A stretch of DNA of 20,381 nt, taken from a virus. Of the stretch, positions 6,544-11,415 are shown piece by piece. Location of the stretch: positions 1 to 20,381 of the IMG/VR virus record IMGVR_UViG_3300031974_002899; one strand, given 5' to 3'. Under the pieces are notes generated by a model. The model was not told the origin of the DNA and ran no database searches. It saw only the letters and a list, made by a program, of their open reading frames with translations. Position 1 is the first letter of the stretch; every line of letters starts with the position of its first letter. A program made the position numbers and the translations under genes.

Positions 6544-6790
6544 TTTTGCTTTCCCTTATTGTGCGTTTTAGACTGCGATTGAATTTTTCAATGTCACCTG
6601 TTTTCAAAGCATTGATAAACTTTTTTTCTAGTTTTACGCCTACTTCGGTGCCATACTGATTGTCTATACGAGACATAAGATTTATAACACTTTCTAAAAT
6701 GTTTGCAGCTGATGCTTCTATCATAGAGTCAGGATCTTGACTTCTATAACTTTGTAATTCTTCTAAGATGGATCTTGTCTTTTTACGCAT
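6530..6790 (-). CDS. Small helical hypothetical protein, first gene of the operon
   Basis: An 86-residue, highly charged, fully helical protein (KK, RR and EE rich) with no known motif. It begins MRKKTRSILEELQSYRS; the ILEE segment is a looser form of the recurring tag with LEE as possible cut. It overlaps the NTase gene by 14 nt. No ribosome site is visible upstream; a late-type box (6796-6803) ends 5 nt before the ATG. It could be a small partner or scaffold for the enzymes encoded behind it. Confidence 0.65.
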   Translation of the reverse strand: MRKKTRSILEELQSYRSQDPDSMIEASAANILESVINLMSRIDNQYGTEVGVKLEKKFINALKTGDIEKFNRSLKRTIRESKNENP

Positions 6791-6795
6791 GCATT

Positions 6796-6803
6796 TATTT
6801 AGC
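6796..6803 (-). promoter_or_regulatory. Late-type promoter box GCTAAATA abutting a start codon
   Basis: The minus strand reads GCTAAATA then AATGC then ATG (6790). It is the only promoter-like element for the four-gene nucleotidyltransferase operon and predicts a leaderless transcript. It lies back-to-back with the plus-strand late box of the lipase gene, 8 bp away. Confidence 0.5.
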
Positions 6804-6811
6804 TGCTGTTA

Positions 6812-6844
6812 CATAAATAGTTTTGGGAATGGAGGGCAACCCAA
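6812..6844 (+). promoter_or_regulatory. Late-type promoter box CATAAATA with SD-containing hairpin
   Basis: CATAAATA at 6812-6819 predicts a start near 6825. TTGGG (6823-6827) can pair with CCCAA (6840-6844), placing the ribosome site GGAGGG (6831-6836) in the loop. A late transcript would lose part of the 5' arm. The stem is only 5 bp, so the control role is tentative. Confidence 0.45.
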
Positions 6845-7590
6845 TGCACATGAAATCACTACGGGTCTCGGGGAGAGGCCACGTTCTTGCGAAACTATCT
6901 GAGTTTGTTTACCAAGAACCGGAAGAAGCAGAAAAATTAGTAAAAGAATTTGGTTTTCATACTTTTGAATATTATAACAGAGACGGAGCACAAGCATATA
7001 GATTTGAAAGCGATTCAGATGTAGTGTTTGCATGCCGTGGTACTGAACCAGGTAATTTTAATGATATGCTTGCAGATTTAGATGCAAGAAAAGAAGACAG
7101 CGAAACAGTAGGCAAAGTACACAAAGGCTTTAAACGTGAAGCTGACGACATTTGGGAGATGATTTACGAAGATTTAATTGCTCTCAATGATGATCAAAGA
7201 AACTTATGGTTCACTGGACACAGCTTAGGTGCTGCAATGATTACTATTATGGCAAGTAGAGCGTGGGCCGATGACGCATTGCCAGATCCACTTGAACTAC
7301 ATACTTTCGGATCTCCAAGAGCAGGCGACGCAGTATTTGCAGACAGCATGAAAGACAAAACGCATTATCGTTGGGTAAACAATAATGATATTGTTACAAT
7401 GGTTCCGCCAGCATTTATGGGCTTCAAACATGCAGGTACTGAAAAGTATATAAATTCTGATGGCCTTGTAGTAAAAGTAGACTTTGTAAAGAAACTCATG
7501 GATCGTTGGAATGGATTAATGGGTAACAAAATGGACATGATAAACGACCATACTTGTAGCCTATACGCAAAGCACTGCAAAGCAAATTAG
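6844..7590 (+). CDS. Class 3 (fungal-type) lipase/esterase
   Basis: With the ATG at 6844 (7 nt after GGAGGG) the protein has 248 residues; ATG 6829, ATG 6850 or TTG 6823 are in-frame alternatives. It has the full signature of the alpha/beta-hydrolase Lipase_3 family: ACRGTEPG (64-70) around the oxyanion site, the nucleophile elbow FTGHSLGAA with S127, HTFGSPRAGD (153-162), catalytic aspartate D182 in NNNDIVTMVPP, and H236 in NDHTCSLY. The triad is complete and there is no signal peptide or membrane segment. The enzyme should hydrolyse acyl ester bonds of lipids. It is monocistronic, with a late-type promoter upstream and a terminator at 7637-7663, so it is probably made late: a role in membrane breakdown at lysis or as a virion enzyme for entry are both possible. 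It lacks the minus-strand genes' N-terminal tag. Confidence 0.9.
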   Translation: MHMKSLRVSGRGHVLAKLSEFVYQEPEEAEKLVKEFGFHTFEYYNRDGAQAYRFESDSDVVFACRGTEPGNFNDMLADLDARKEDSETVGKVHKGFKREADDIWEMIYEDLIALNDDQRNLWFTGHSLGAAMITIMASRAWADDALPDPLELHTFGSPRAGDAVFADSMKDKTHYRWVNNNDIVTMVPPAFMGFKHAGTEKYINSDGLVVKVDFVKKLMDRWNGLMGNKMDMINDHTCSLYAKHCKAN

Positions 7591-7636
7591 TAATATTACT
7601 GTAACTTATGCACACAGCGCAAAGATCGTTTGCATT

Positions 7637-7663
7637 AAAAGGGGCTATTAAAGCCCCTTTTTT
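7637..7663. terminator. Rho-independent terminator after the lipase gene
   Basis: GGGGCT (7641-7646) pairs perfectly with AGCCCC (7652-7657) around ATTAA, with AAAA before and six T after. It ends the lipase transcript 47 nt past the stop codon and isolates it from the small genes downstream. Confidence 0.9.
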
Positions 7664-7688
7664 ATGTTATAGTTGATGTAAATAGAGT

Positions 7689-7722
7689 TAGTAAAAACTT
7701 TTTCTTTCTCTAGATTTTACTA
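7689..7722. repeat. 8-bp inverted repeat upstream of the tiny-gene operon
   Basis: TAGTAAAA (7689-7696) and TTTTACTA (7715-7722) are perfect inverted copies, 18 bp apart. The rest of 7664-7749 holds a GTAAATA near 7677 and an AAGGA ribosome site (7737-7741), but no convincing -35/-10 pair. The repeat might be an operator; chance in AT-rich DNA is not excluded. Confidence 0.35.
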
Positions 7723-7749
7723 CTAAACTTACAAAAAAGGACTTAATAG

Positions 7750-7908
7750 ATGTTAAACATAGGACGGCTCTTCGAAAAAAGAGCAAGAGACGCTGCCCTT
7801 GACCAATATGTAGCGTTCGAATACGGCAGAGAAATTCGTAGTTTGATGCAAAATGGCATTCCACGTGATACTGCTATTCGTGGAATTCGTGATAGGATTA
7901 AAAAGTAA
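7750..7908 (+). CDS. Tiny hypothetical protein, first of four overlapping genes
   Basis: A 52-residue, basic, helical protein: MLNIGRLFEKRARDAALDQY, then a C-terminal half with QNGIPRDTAIRGIRDRIKK, which looks like a short helix-turn-helix-sized segment but cannot be assigned. The ribosome site AAGGA is 8 nt from the ATG. Its stop overlaps the next start (TAATG). Four such starts and stops in a row, ending at a terminator, argue that these small frames are real. Confidence 0.65.
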   Translation: MLNIGRLFEKRARDAALDQYVAFEYGREIRSLMQNGIPRDTAIRGIRDRIKK

Positions 7909-8012
7909 TGAAAATTATACATCAAAAAATAAAAAAATTTTTAACCCTATTTGAAATGCCTTGGGAAGTAAATTTTCATGGCACAATAATCGGAACTGAC
8001 AACGATGCGTAA
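7908..8012 (+). CDS. Tiny hypothetical protein, second of four overlapping genes
   Basis: A 34-residue peptide, MKIIHQKIKKFLTLFEMPWE then VNFHGTIIGTDNDA. The first half is a basic amphipathic helix. It starts on the stop of the previous gene (TAATG) and overlaps the next gene by 8 nt. The size makes it uncertain, but the junction pattern supports translation. Confidence 0.45.
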   Translation: MKIIHQKIKKFLTLFEMPWEVNFHGTIIGTDNDA

Positions 8013-8175
8013 ATTTATTAAGTCTCTTTTTGATAGACGTTCTGACGAAGAACGTTATTTGGCTAATGCTCATGACATTTATGATCTTGAGAATAGGCAG
8101 CAAATGTTGAATAGGGGAGAAGCTCCTTTTCAAAAATATTATAAAACAACACTAGATGTATGGAACCATAACTAA
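8005..8175 (+). CDS. DUF3563-like small protein, third of four overlapping genes
   Basis: A 56-residue protein. The stretch DEERYLANAHDIYDLENRQQ (14-33) followed by MLNRG matches, from memory, the pattern of the bacterial DUF3563 family (YLaxaxDxxDLExRxrxLxrg), short proteins of about 50 residues found in proteobacteria. Function of that family is unknown. It overlaps its neighbours on both sides (8 nt and 1 nt). A copy in a phage suggests capture from a proteobacterial host, which would also hint at the host group. Confidence 0.65.
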   Translation: MRKFIKSLFDRRSDEERYLANAHDIYDLENRQQMLNRGEAPFQKYYKTTLDVWNHN

Positions 8176-8324
8176 TGAAATCATTTTGGAAAGGCGTTGG
8201 CAACGCAATGAAAGCTGTAGGCGAAGCTAGAGCACGTAGAGCACTAGCTCAGTATCAACATTTACTAGACTATCACGGTGTTAGTATATCCGATACAGAT
8301 AATAAGAATAAAAAAGGAGCCTAG
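8175..8324 (+). CDS. Tiny hypothetical protein, fourth of four overlapping genes
   Basis: A 49-residue, basic, helical protein: MKSFWKGVGNAMKAVGEARA and then RRALAQYQHLLDYHGVSI. It starts on the previous stop (TAATG) and its own stop lies in the loop of the terminator at 8310-8338. The N-terminal amphipathic helix (FWKGVGNAMKAVGEA) might touch membrane; that is only a guess. No known family. Confidence 0.6.
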   Translation: MKSFWKGVGNAMKAVGEARARRALAQYQHLLDYHGVSISDTDNKNKKGA

Positions 8325-8338
8325 TGCTCCTTTTTTTT
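8310..8338. terminator. Bidirectional terminator between convergent genes
   Basis: GGAGC (8316-8320) pairs with GCTCC (8326-8330) around CTAGT, with six A on the left and eight T on the right. It serves both the tiny-gene operon (plus) and the HNH gene (minus, stop at 8337), and overlaps both coding ends. Confidence 0.85.
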
Positions 8339-8846
8339 ATATGTACTGCTTCCAACTTTCTTGCCGCAGTTCAAATTTTAATTGTTTTCTTTTGTGTACT
8401 AGCTCATAATAATCTGGCCTATACGGCCGTCGTAACGGACTGACATCAGTCCGACTACCTTTTTTAACGTTGCAGCTTTTACATGCAGTTACAATATTAG
8501 TCCAATTTGTTTTACCACCTTTAGATATTGGCAATACATGATCTAATGTAAGATCATGTTTAGAAAATTCATTCCCGCAGTATTGACAAGTGTTCATATC
8601 ACGTAGGTAAACATTGTTTTTTGAAAATCTAGGATGTGTTTTTCGCTTATACATATCTTTTAACATGATCACAGCAGGCACACGAGTTTCCCAACTTGGG
8701 GAACTTACAATCCAGTCATCATACCATTCTAACACTGCGCACTTATCTAAACACATATATGTAATTGCTTCTTTCCATTCTACCAAACTCAACGGTAGAT
8801 ATGACAAAGGTCTTGCATCAGCATTTAACACTAAAACGTCAGGCAT
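8337..8846 (-). CDS. HNH endonuclease
   Basis: A 169-residue protein. The C-terminal half has the zinc-bound HNH fold: CQYC (C87, C90), LTLDHVLPISKGGKTNW with D102-H103, TNIVTACKSCNVKKGS with N117, C122 and C125. The N-terminal half (VLVLNADARPLSYLPLSLVEWKEAI) is the companion domain found in stand-alone HNH proteins of proteobacteria, cyanobacteria and marine phages. The domain layout suggests a host-type nuclease rather than an intron homing enzyme; there is no interrupted gene nearby. It has an AGGA ribosome site and a perfect-hexamer sigma-70 promoter (8867-8894), implying early expression, possibly for host DNA breakdown, phage competition or DNA processing. Domain call is firm; role is inference. 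Confidence 0.9.
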   Translation of the reverse strand: MPDVLVLNADARPLSYLPLSLVEWKEAITYMCLDKCAVLEWYDDWIVSSPSWETRVPAVIMLKDMYKRKTHPRFSKNNVYLRDMNTCQYCGNEFSKHDLTLDHVLPISKGGKTNWTNIVTACKSCNVKKGSRTDVSPLRRPYRPDYYELVHKRKQLKFELRQESWKQYI

Positions 8847-8866
8847 TACTTTAATCCTAAAAAAAC

Positions 8867-8894
8867 ATTATAACAGAAAGGAAGATTTTGTCAA
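8867..8894 (-). promoter_or_regulatory. Consensus sigma-70 promoter for the HNH gene
   Basis: On the minus strand TTGACA (8894-8889) and TATAAT (8872-8867) are both exact consensus hexamers with a 16-bp spacer. The expected start near 8860 gives a short leader with AGGA before the ATG at 8846. The -35 box lies just past the stop codon of the upstream gene. Confidence 0.85.
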
Positions 8895-8897
8895 CCG

Positions 8898-9590
8898 TCA
8901 GTCTACTGCTGCTATACCATCATCGATATATGGATCAAAATAATCTACAGCAGCTTGGCTTCCTTCTTTTTGTATAATTGCTTTAACAAATTTTTTTGTA
9001 AGTGCAGCGTTGGCTTTTAAATTTATTTCTTCATCTGCTCCGATGCCAGTTTTGCTTGCAACTAACGCAATATAACTTGCAGTGTCATTTTCACTAGGAG
9101 GTGCCCATCTTGTAATAATTCCTGTTATAGTATTCAGATTATATTTCTTTTGATAATTATACAAAAGTTTTGTAAGTGCACGGACTCCGTTTTGTGGTGT
9201 GTCAAAAGTTACAAATGCACCGTCGTTGCCTGTCTTTCCTTGCCAAGCATCTTTAGATTTTCTTATGTTGCCAGGATTATTATTTCTTACATTTCGTGGC
9301 GAGCTTTCGTTTCGTCTACTCTCAAAATCATCTGTAGGTTTAGGAACATTTAATTTAACACTTAAATCTCCATCTTTTTTGTTATAGTCAGCAGTTTTTG
9401 CATAGGCTTGAAGTGGATTAATTATGTCTTGAATACGATCAGTATCTAACTGATTGCGCAGTCCTAAAACTTCGCTTGCATCAATAATTTCTTGAGGATT
9501 TGTAATGTCCCCATTTTGTTTTGTAATATAGTTGTAAAGAGCTTTCACAAGTGCCATTGGATGCTCATTTAAAATTTCACTGAATCTCAT
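8898..9590 (-). CDS. NNPGNIR-type lysozyme-like virion protein with capsid-targeting-like tag
   Basis: A 230-residue protein in two parts. Residues 1-95 are a charged, unassigned region that begins MRFSEILNEH (tag with LNE cut site). Residues 100-205 carry a familiar phage domain: RNVRNNNPGNIRKS (99-112), WQGKTGNDGAFVTFD (116-130), GVRALTKLLYNYQKK, and ITRWAPPSENDTASYI (159-174). That domain occurs in phage structural proteins and in lysozyme-like proteins; catalysis on peptidoglycan is suspected for some but I cannot point to a proven active site here. The start overlaps the stop of the upstream gene (ATGA). A likely job is local cell-wall opening during DNA entry. Confidence 0.78.
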   Translation of the reverse strand: MRFSEILNEHPMALVKALYNYITKQNGDITNPQEIIDASEVLGLRNQLDTDRIQDIINPLQAYAKTADYNKKDGDLSVKLNVPKPTDDFESRRNESSPRNVRNNNPGNIRKSKDAWQGKTGNDGAFVTFDTPQNGVRALTKLLYNYQKKYNLNTITGIITRWAPPSENDTASYIALVASKTGIGADEEINLKANAALTKKFVKAIIQKEGSQAAVDYFDPYIDDGIAAVD

Positions 9591-10306
9591 CTTATTCTAC
9601 CTCTTGTTACAATTGCTAATGCTGCTTTAAAAATTTGCCTTAGAGTTCTACCGTTTGGTCTTAGACTTTTATGAATACGTTTTCCTAAGAAGTCTTTTCT
9701 ATTCAAGTACACATGAGTTCTTATGCCTCTTTTCTCTGCCATTTCTAACACTTGATCTAATAATTCTAAATCAGGCTGTGAATGTTTCCTTACAACATCT
9801 ATGTATTTTACATAATTCTGTTTTGTAAGTTCAGTGCCGTCTTTGTACCTGTCAGGTATATATCCTGTTTCGTCGTATTTTGCAACAGTTTGTATTGCTT
9901 CTGTTGGCCATACATGAACTGCTCTAACAAATTTTTTAAGACCAATCACAGGTTGTTTGCCTTCTAGGTCTAACCTAGTTTCTAATTCATCGTCGAAAAC
10001 TTGTCCTAGTGTAAATGGCCCTAATTTATAGGACCTACCTGGTGACTTACCTTGTCTAGTTTGCAGTGCTTGTTCTAATTTTTCTTGATTAATTTCAAAA
10101 GTAACGGCTCTGTCTAGAAATTCAGTAACATATTGATTGCTAGGTGATCTACTAAAACTTATAAAACTATCTTTTGCTATAGGAATGGCATCTTCTACAT
10201 TAACTTCAAGACCGTTATTGATCAGTATTCTTACAGCCTTTTCATAAGTCATAGAGTGATAAAGAAGTTTAAGATCAGACTCGAATACAAATTCTTTACT
10301 TCTCAT
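9587..10306 (-). CDS. Possible ADP-ribosyltransferase-fold protein with capsid-targeting-like tag
   Basis: A 239-residue protein. It starts MRSKEFVFESDLKLLYHSMT: tag with VFE cut site, then L-Y16-H17-S18, followed by a helix leading to a GL turn (NNGLEV, 31-36), ISFSRSPS (49-56), a beta strand AVTFEINQEKL (67-77), and E107-x-E109-x-R111 before a strand KFVRAVHVWP (125-134). This order (YH, SFSR, FxIxxxKL, ExExR) resembles phage and toxin proteins of the ART fold, but the match is partial and no catalytic proof is visible. T4 packages an ADP-ribosyltransferase, Alt, with a comparable N-terminal tag, which makes the idea attractive. The C-terminus is very basic. It overlaps the gene upstream by 1 nt and downstream by 4 nt. 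Confidence 0.6.
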   Translation of the reverse strand: MRSKEFVFESDLKLLYHSMTYEKAVRILINNGLEVNVEDAIPIAKDSFISFSRSPSNQYVTEFLDRAVTFEINQEKLEQALQTRQGKSPGRSYKLGPFTLGQVFDDELETRLDLEGKQPVIGLKKFVRAVHVWPTEAIQTVAKYDETGYIPDRYKDGTELTKQNYVKYIDVVRKHSQPDLELLDQVLEMAEKRGIRTHVYLNRKDFLGKRIHKSLRPNGRTLRQIFKAALAIVTRGRIR

Positions 10307-10581
10307 TATCTAAGTCTTCCGCGACCACCTGGTAATCTATCTCTTGAACCGTAATCTTTCACAGGGCCGCCATATGTGGTACTTTTCTTTCTAGTGCCGC
10401 CGAGCTTTACCCTGCGCCTGCCTATTTTCTGTGTCTTTTTAGTATCTCTAGCACGAAGGCCCTGTGCTTTACAACTTGCTTCTGCACTAGCACCTATAGG
10501 AGTGGTTTTCTTGCAAGTATCTTTACTTGCTTTCCATTCTTCAATATCGTCTTCGTGGATTGTAATATCGGCAATTTTCAT
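10306..10581 (-). CDS. Small basic protein with Cys motif, likely virion-associated
   Basis: A 91-residue protein: MKIADITIHEDDIEEW (tag with IHE/D), then STCKK-like KDTCKKTTPIGASAEASCKAQ (20-40 region, C23 and C37) and GLRARDTKK, then a Lys/Arg/Gly-rich tail to the end. The ASCKAQGLRARD block looks like one shared by several small marine-phage proteins, whose job is unknown. The basic tail suggests DNA contact within the head. Its TAA overlaps the start of the ART-like gene (TAATG). A late-type box sits 5 nt before the ATG and no ribosome site is seen. Confidence 0.65.
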   Translation of the reverse strand: MKIADITIHEDDIEEWKASKDTCKKTTPIGASAEASCKAQGLRARDTKKTQKIGRRRVKLGGTRKKSTTYGGPVKDYGSRDRLPGGRGRLR

Positions 10582-10586
10582 ACTGT

Positions 10587-10594
10587 TATTTATC
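10587..10594 (-). promoter_or_regulatory. Late-type promoter box GATAAATA abutting a start codon
   Basis: The minus strand reads GATAAATA then ACAGT then ATG (10581), predicting a leaderless transcript for the operon 10581 to 8898. The box overlaps the TGA stop of the upstream 69-residue gene. Confidence 0.5.
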
Positions 10595-10802
10595 AGCGAT
10601 ACTTGTCTGCTACATTCTCATAATACTTTTGTGGAGAAAGTTTAAAAGTGAGTGCAGATCTTGGACCACGAGTTGTGTTTAGTGATACAACTCCTGTTTT
10701 CTCGTGAAATTCTATTTTTGTGATTTTAGCACGTTCGTTGTTTTTACCAACTAATATTTCTTGTCCAAGCTCCAACTCTAAGGCAATTTTTTTTAATGAC
10801 AT
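10593..10802 (-). CDS. Small hypothetical beta-rich protein
   Basis: A 69-residue protein starting MSLKKIALELELGQEILVGK. An open frame extends 42 codons further upstream, but the ATG at 10802 has a strong GGAGG site and a late-type promoter box (10829-10836) lies inside the extension, so the short form is chosen. The pattern of strands (GQEILVGKNNERAKITKIEF, then KTGVVSLNTTRGPRSALTF) looks like a small SH3-like or KOW-like barrel, which would suit nucleic acid or protein binding. Function unknown. Confidence 0.7.
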   Translation of the reverse strand: MSLKKIALELELGQEILVGKNNERAKITKIEFHEKTGVVSLNTTRGPRSALTFKLSPQKYYENVADKYR

Positions 10803-10828
10803 TGTAAAATCCTCCGTTGTAGCACTGG

Positions 10829-10836
10829 TATTTATT
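10829..10836 (-). promoter_or_regulatory. Late-type promoter box AATAAATA
   Basis: The minus strand reads AATAAATA then CCAGTGC, 26 nt before the ATG at 10802, with GGAGG between. It sits beside a plus-strand sigma-70-like element, so this 100-bp gap is a divergent control region. Confidence 0.5.
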
Positions 10837-10845
10837 GAATTTTTC

Positions 10846-10873
10846 TTGACATAATTTTGTATTGTGTTAAAGT
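10846..10873 (+). promoter_or_regulatory. Possible sigma-70 promoter for the small membrane protein
   Basis: TTGACA (10846-10851) is an exact -35 hexamer; 16 bp later TAAAGT (10868-10873) is a 4-of-6 match to TATAAT. An overlapping AGTAAATA (10871-10878) could instead act as a late-type box. Either would transcribe the gene at 10907. Confidence 0.45.
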
Positions 10874-10906
10874 AAATACAGTTAGAACAACGTTTAGGAA
10901 AACACA

Positions 10907-11089
10907 ATGACCCTAACTCATATTGCAATTTTTGTTGGTGTAAGCGCCTTGGCTTATTTTTTAGGTAAGCTGGATGGTAAAAATCAAGCTACAGAAAACA
11001 CTGTAGCAAACCTTATTGCAAATGGTTTTTTAAAGTATAGAGAAAAATCCAACGGCGATTACGAATTAGTTCCTCATCCTGATCGCTAA
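10907..11089 (+). CDS. Small membrane-anchored hypothetical protein
   Basis: A 60-residue protein whose residues 4-20 (THIAIFVGVSALAYFLG) form one membrane helix, followed by a soluble stretch (21-60) ending HPDR. The segment TVANLIANGFLKYRE (32-46) is helical. Ribosome site AGGAA lies 6 nt before the ATG. Small one-helix proteins of this kind are frequent in marine phage genomes, with no known role. It could be early if the sigma-70-like promoter at 10846 is used. Read-through from it runs into the hairpin-controlled gene at 11122. Confidence 0.7.
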   Translation: MTLTHIAIFVGVSALAYFLGKLDGKNQATENTVANLIANGFLKYREKSNGDYELVPHPDR

Positions 11090-11094
11090 AAAGG

Positions 11095-11124
11095 GCTAAA
11101 TATTGCATACAGGAGTATGCAATG
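11095..11124 (+). promoter_or_regulatory. Late promoter box overlapping a perfect RBS-sequestering hairpin
   Basis: GCTAAATA occupies 11095-11102. From 11102 to 11123 lies a perfect 9-bp stem (ATTGCATAC with GTATGCAAT) whose 4-nt loop AGGA (11111-11114) is the ribosome site; the first two bases of the start codon (11122) are in the stem. Transcripts starting upstream would be closed; late transcripts starting near 11108 would lack most of the 5' arm and be open. T4 genes e, soc and 49 are controlled this way. Confidence 0.75.
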
Positions 11125-11415
11125 AGAGCTACAGACCTTGTACGATCAGTACTAGACCTTTTAGATAAATTAGAAGCACACGAAGAACAGGAGCAAGTTG
11201 AGATTGTTCCTGTGTCTCCTTGCGAGCAACCGCCCGAGGGCCGTTTTAAACAGATTTTTTCAATGTTAAACGATCCTAATCGCGGTTACGATAATTCACC
11301 AAATGAAATTATAGAACCTGTAGCTAGTGTTACAACACATGCAGGCGGTGGAGTAAATGGACCGAAGCACCCAAGTGACATTAGAGTAAAGGATCCAAGC
11401 GGTTATGGCAGCTAA
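11122..11415 (+). CDS. Hypothetical virion-type protein under hairpin control
   Basis: A 97-residue protein beginning MRATDLVRSVLDLLDKLEAH, a helix that shares the opening of the recurring tag but has no [LI]xE site at the usual place. It is followed by an acidic segment and FKQIFSMLNDPNRGYDNSPN (42-62), and ends with GVNGPKHPSDIRVKDPSGYG, a block I associate with virion-type proteins in marine myoviruses. It is predicted to be strictly late because of the hairpin at its start. It overlaps the LamG-like gene by 11 nt, so both are probably made together. Confidence 0.72.
   Translation: MRATDLVRSVLDLLDKLEAHEEQEQVEIVPVSPCEQPPEGRFKQIFSMLNDPNRGYDNSPNEIIEPVASVTTHAGGGVNGPKHPSDIRVKDPSGYGS

Noticed and set aside
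10803-10928. 42-codon extension of the 69-residue minus gene
   Set aside because: It contains a late-type promoter box and the GGAGG site of the inner ATG, and overlaps the divergent promoter and start of the plus-strand gene at 10907.
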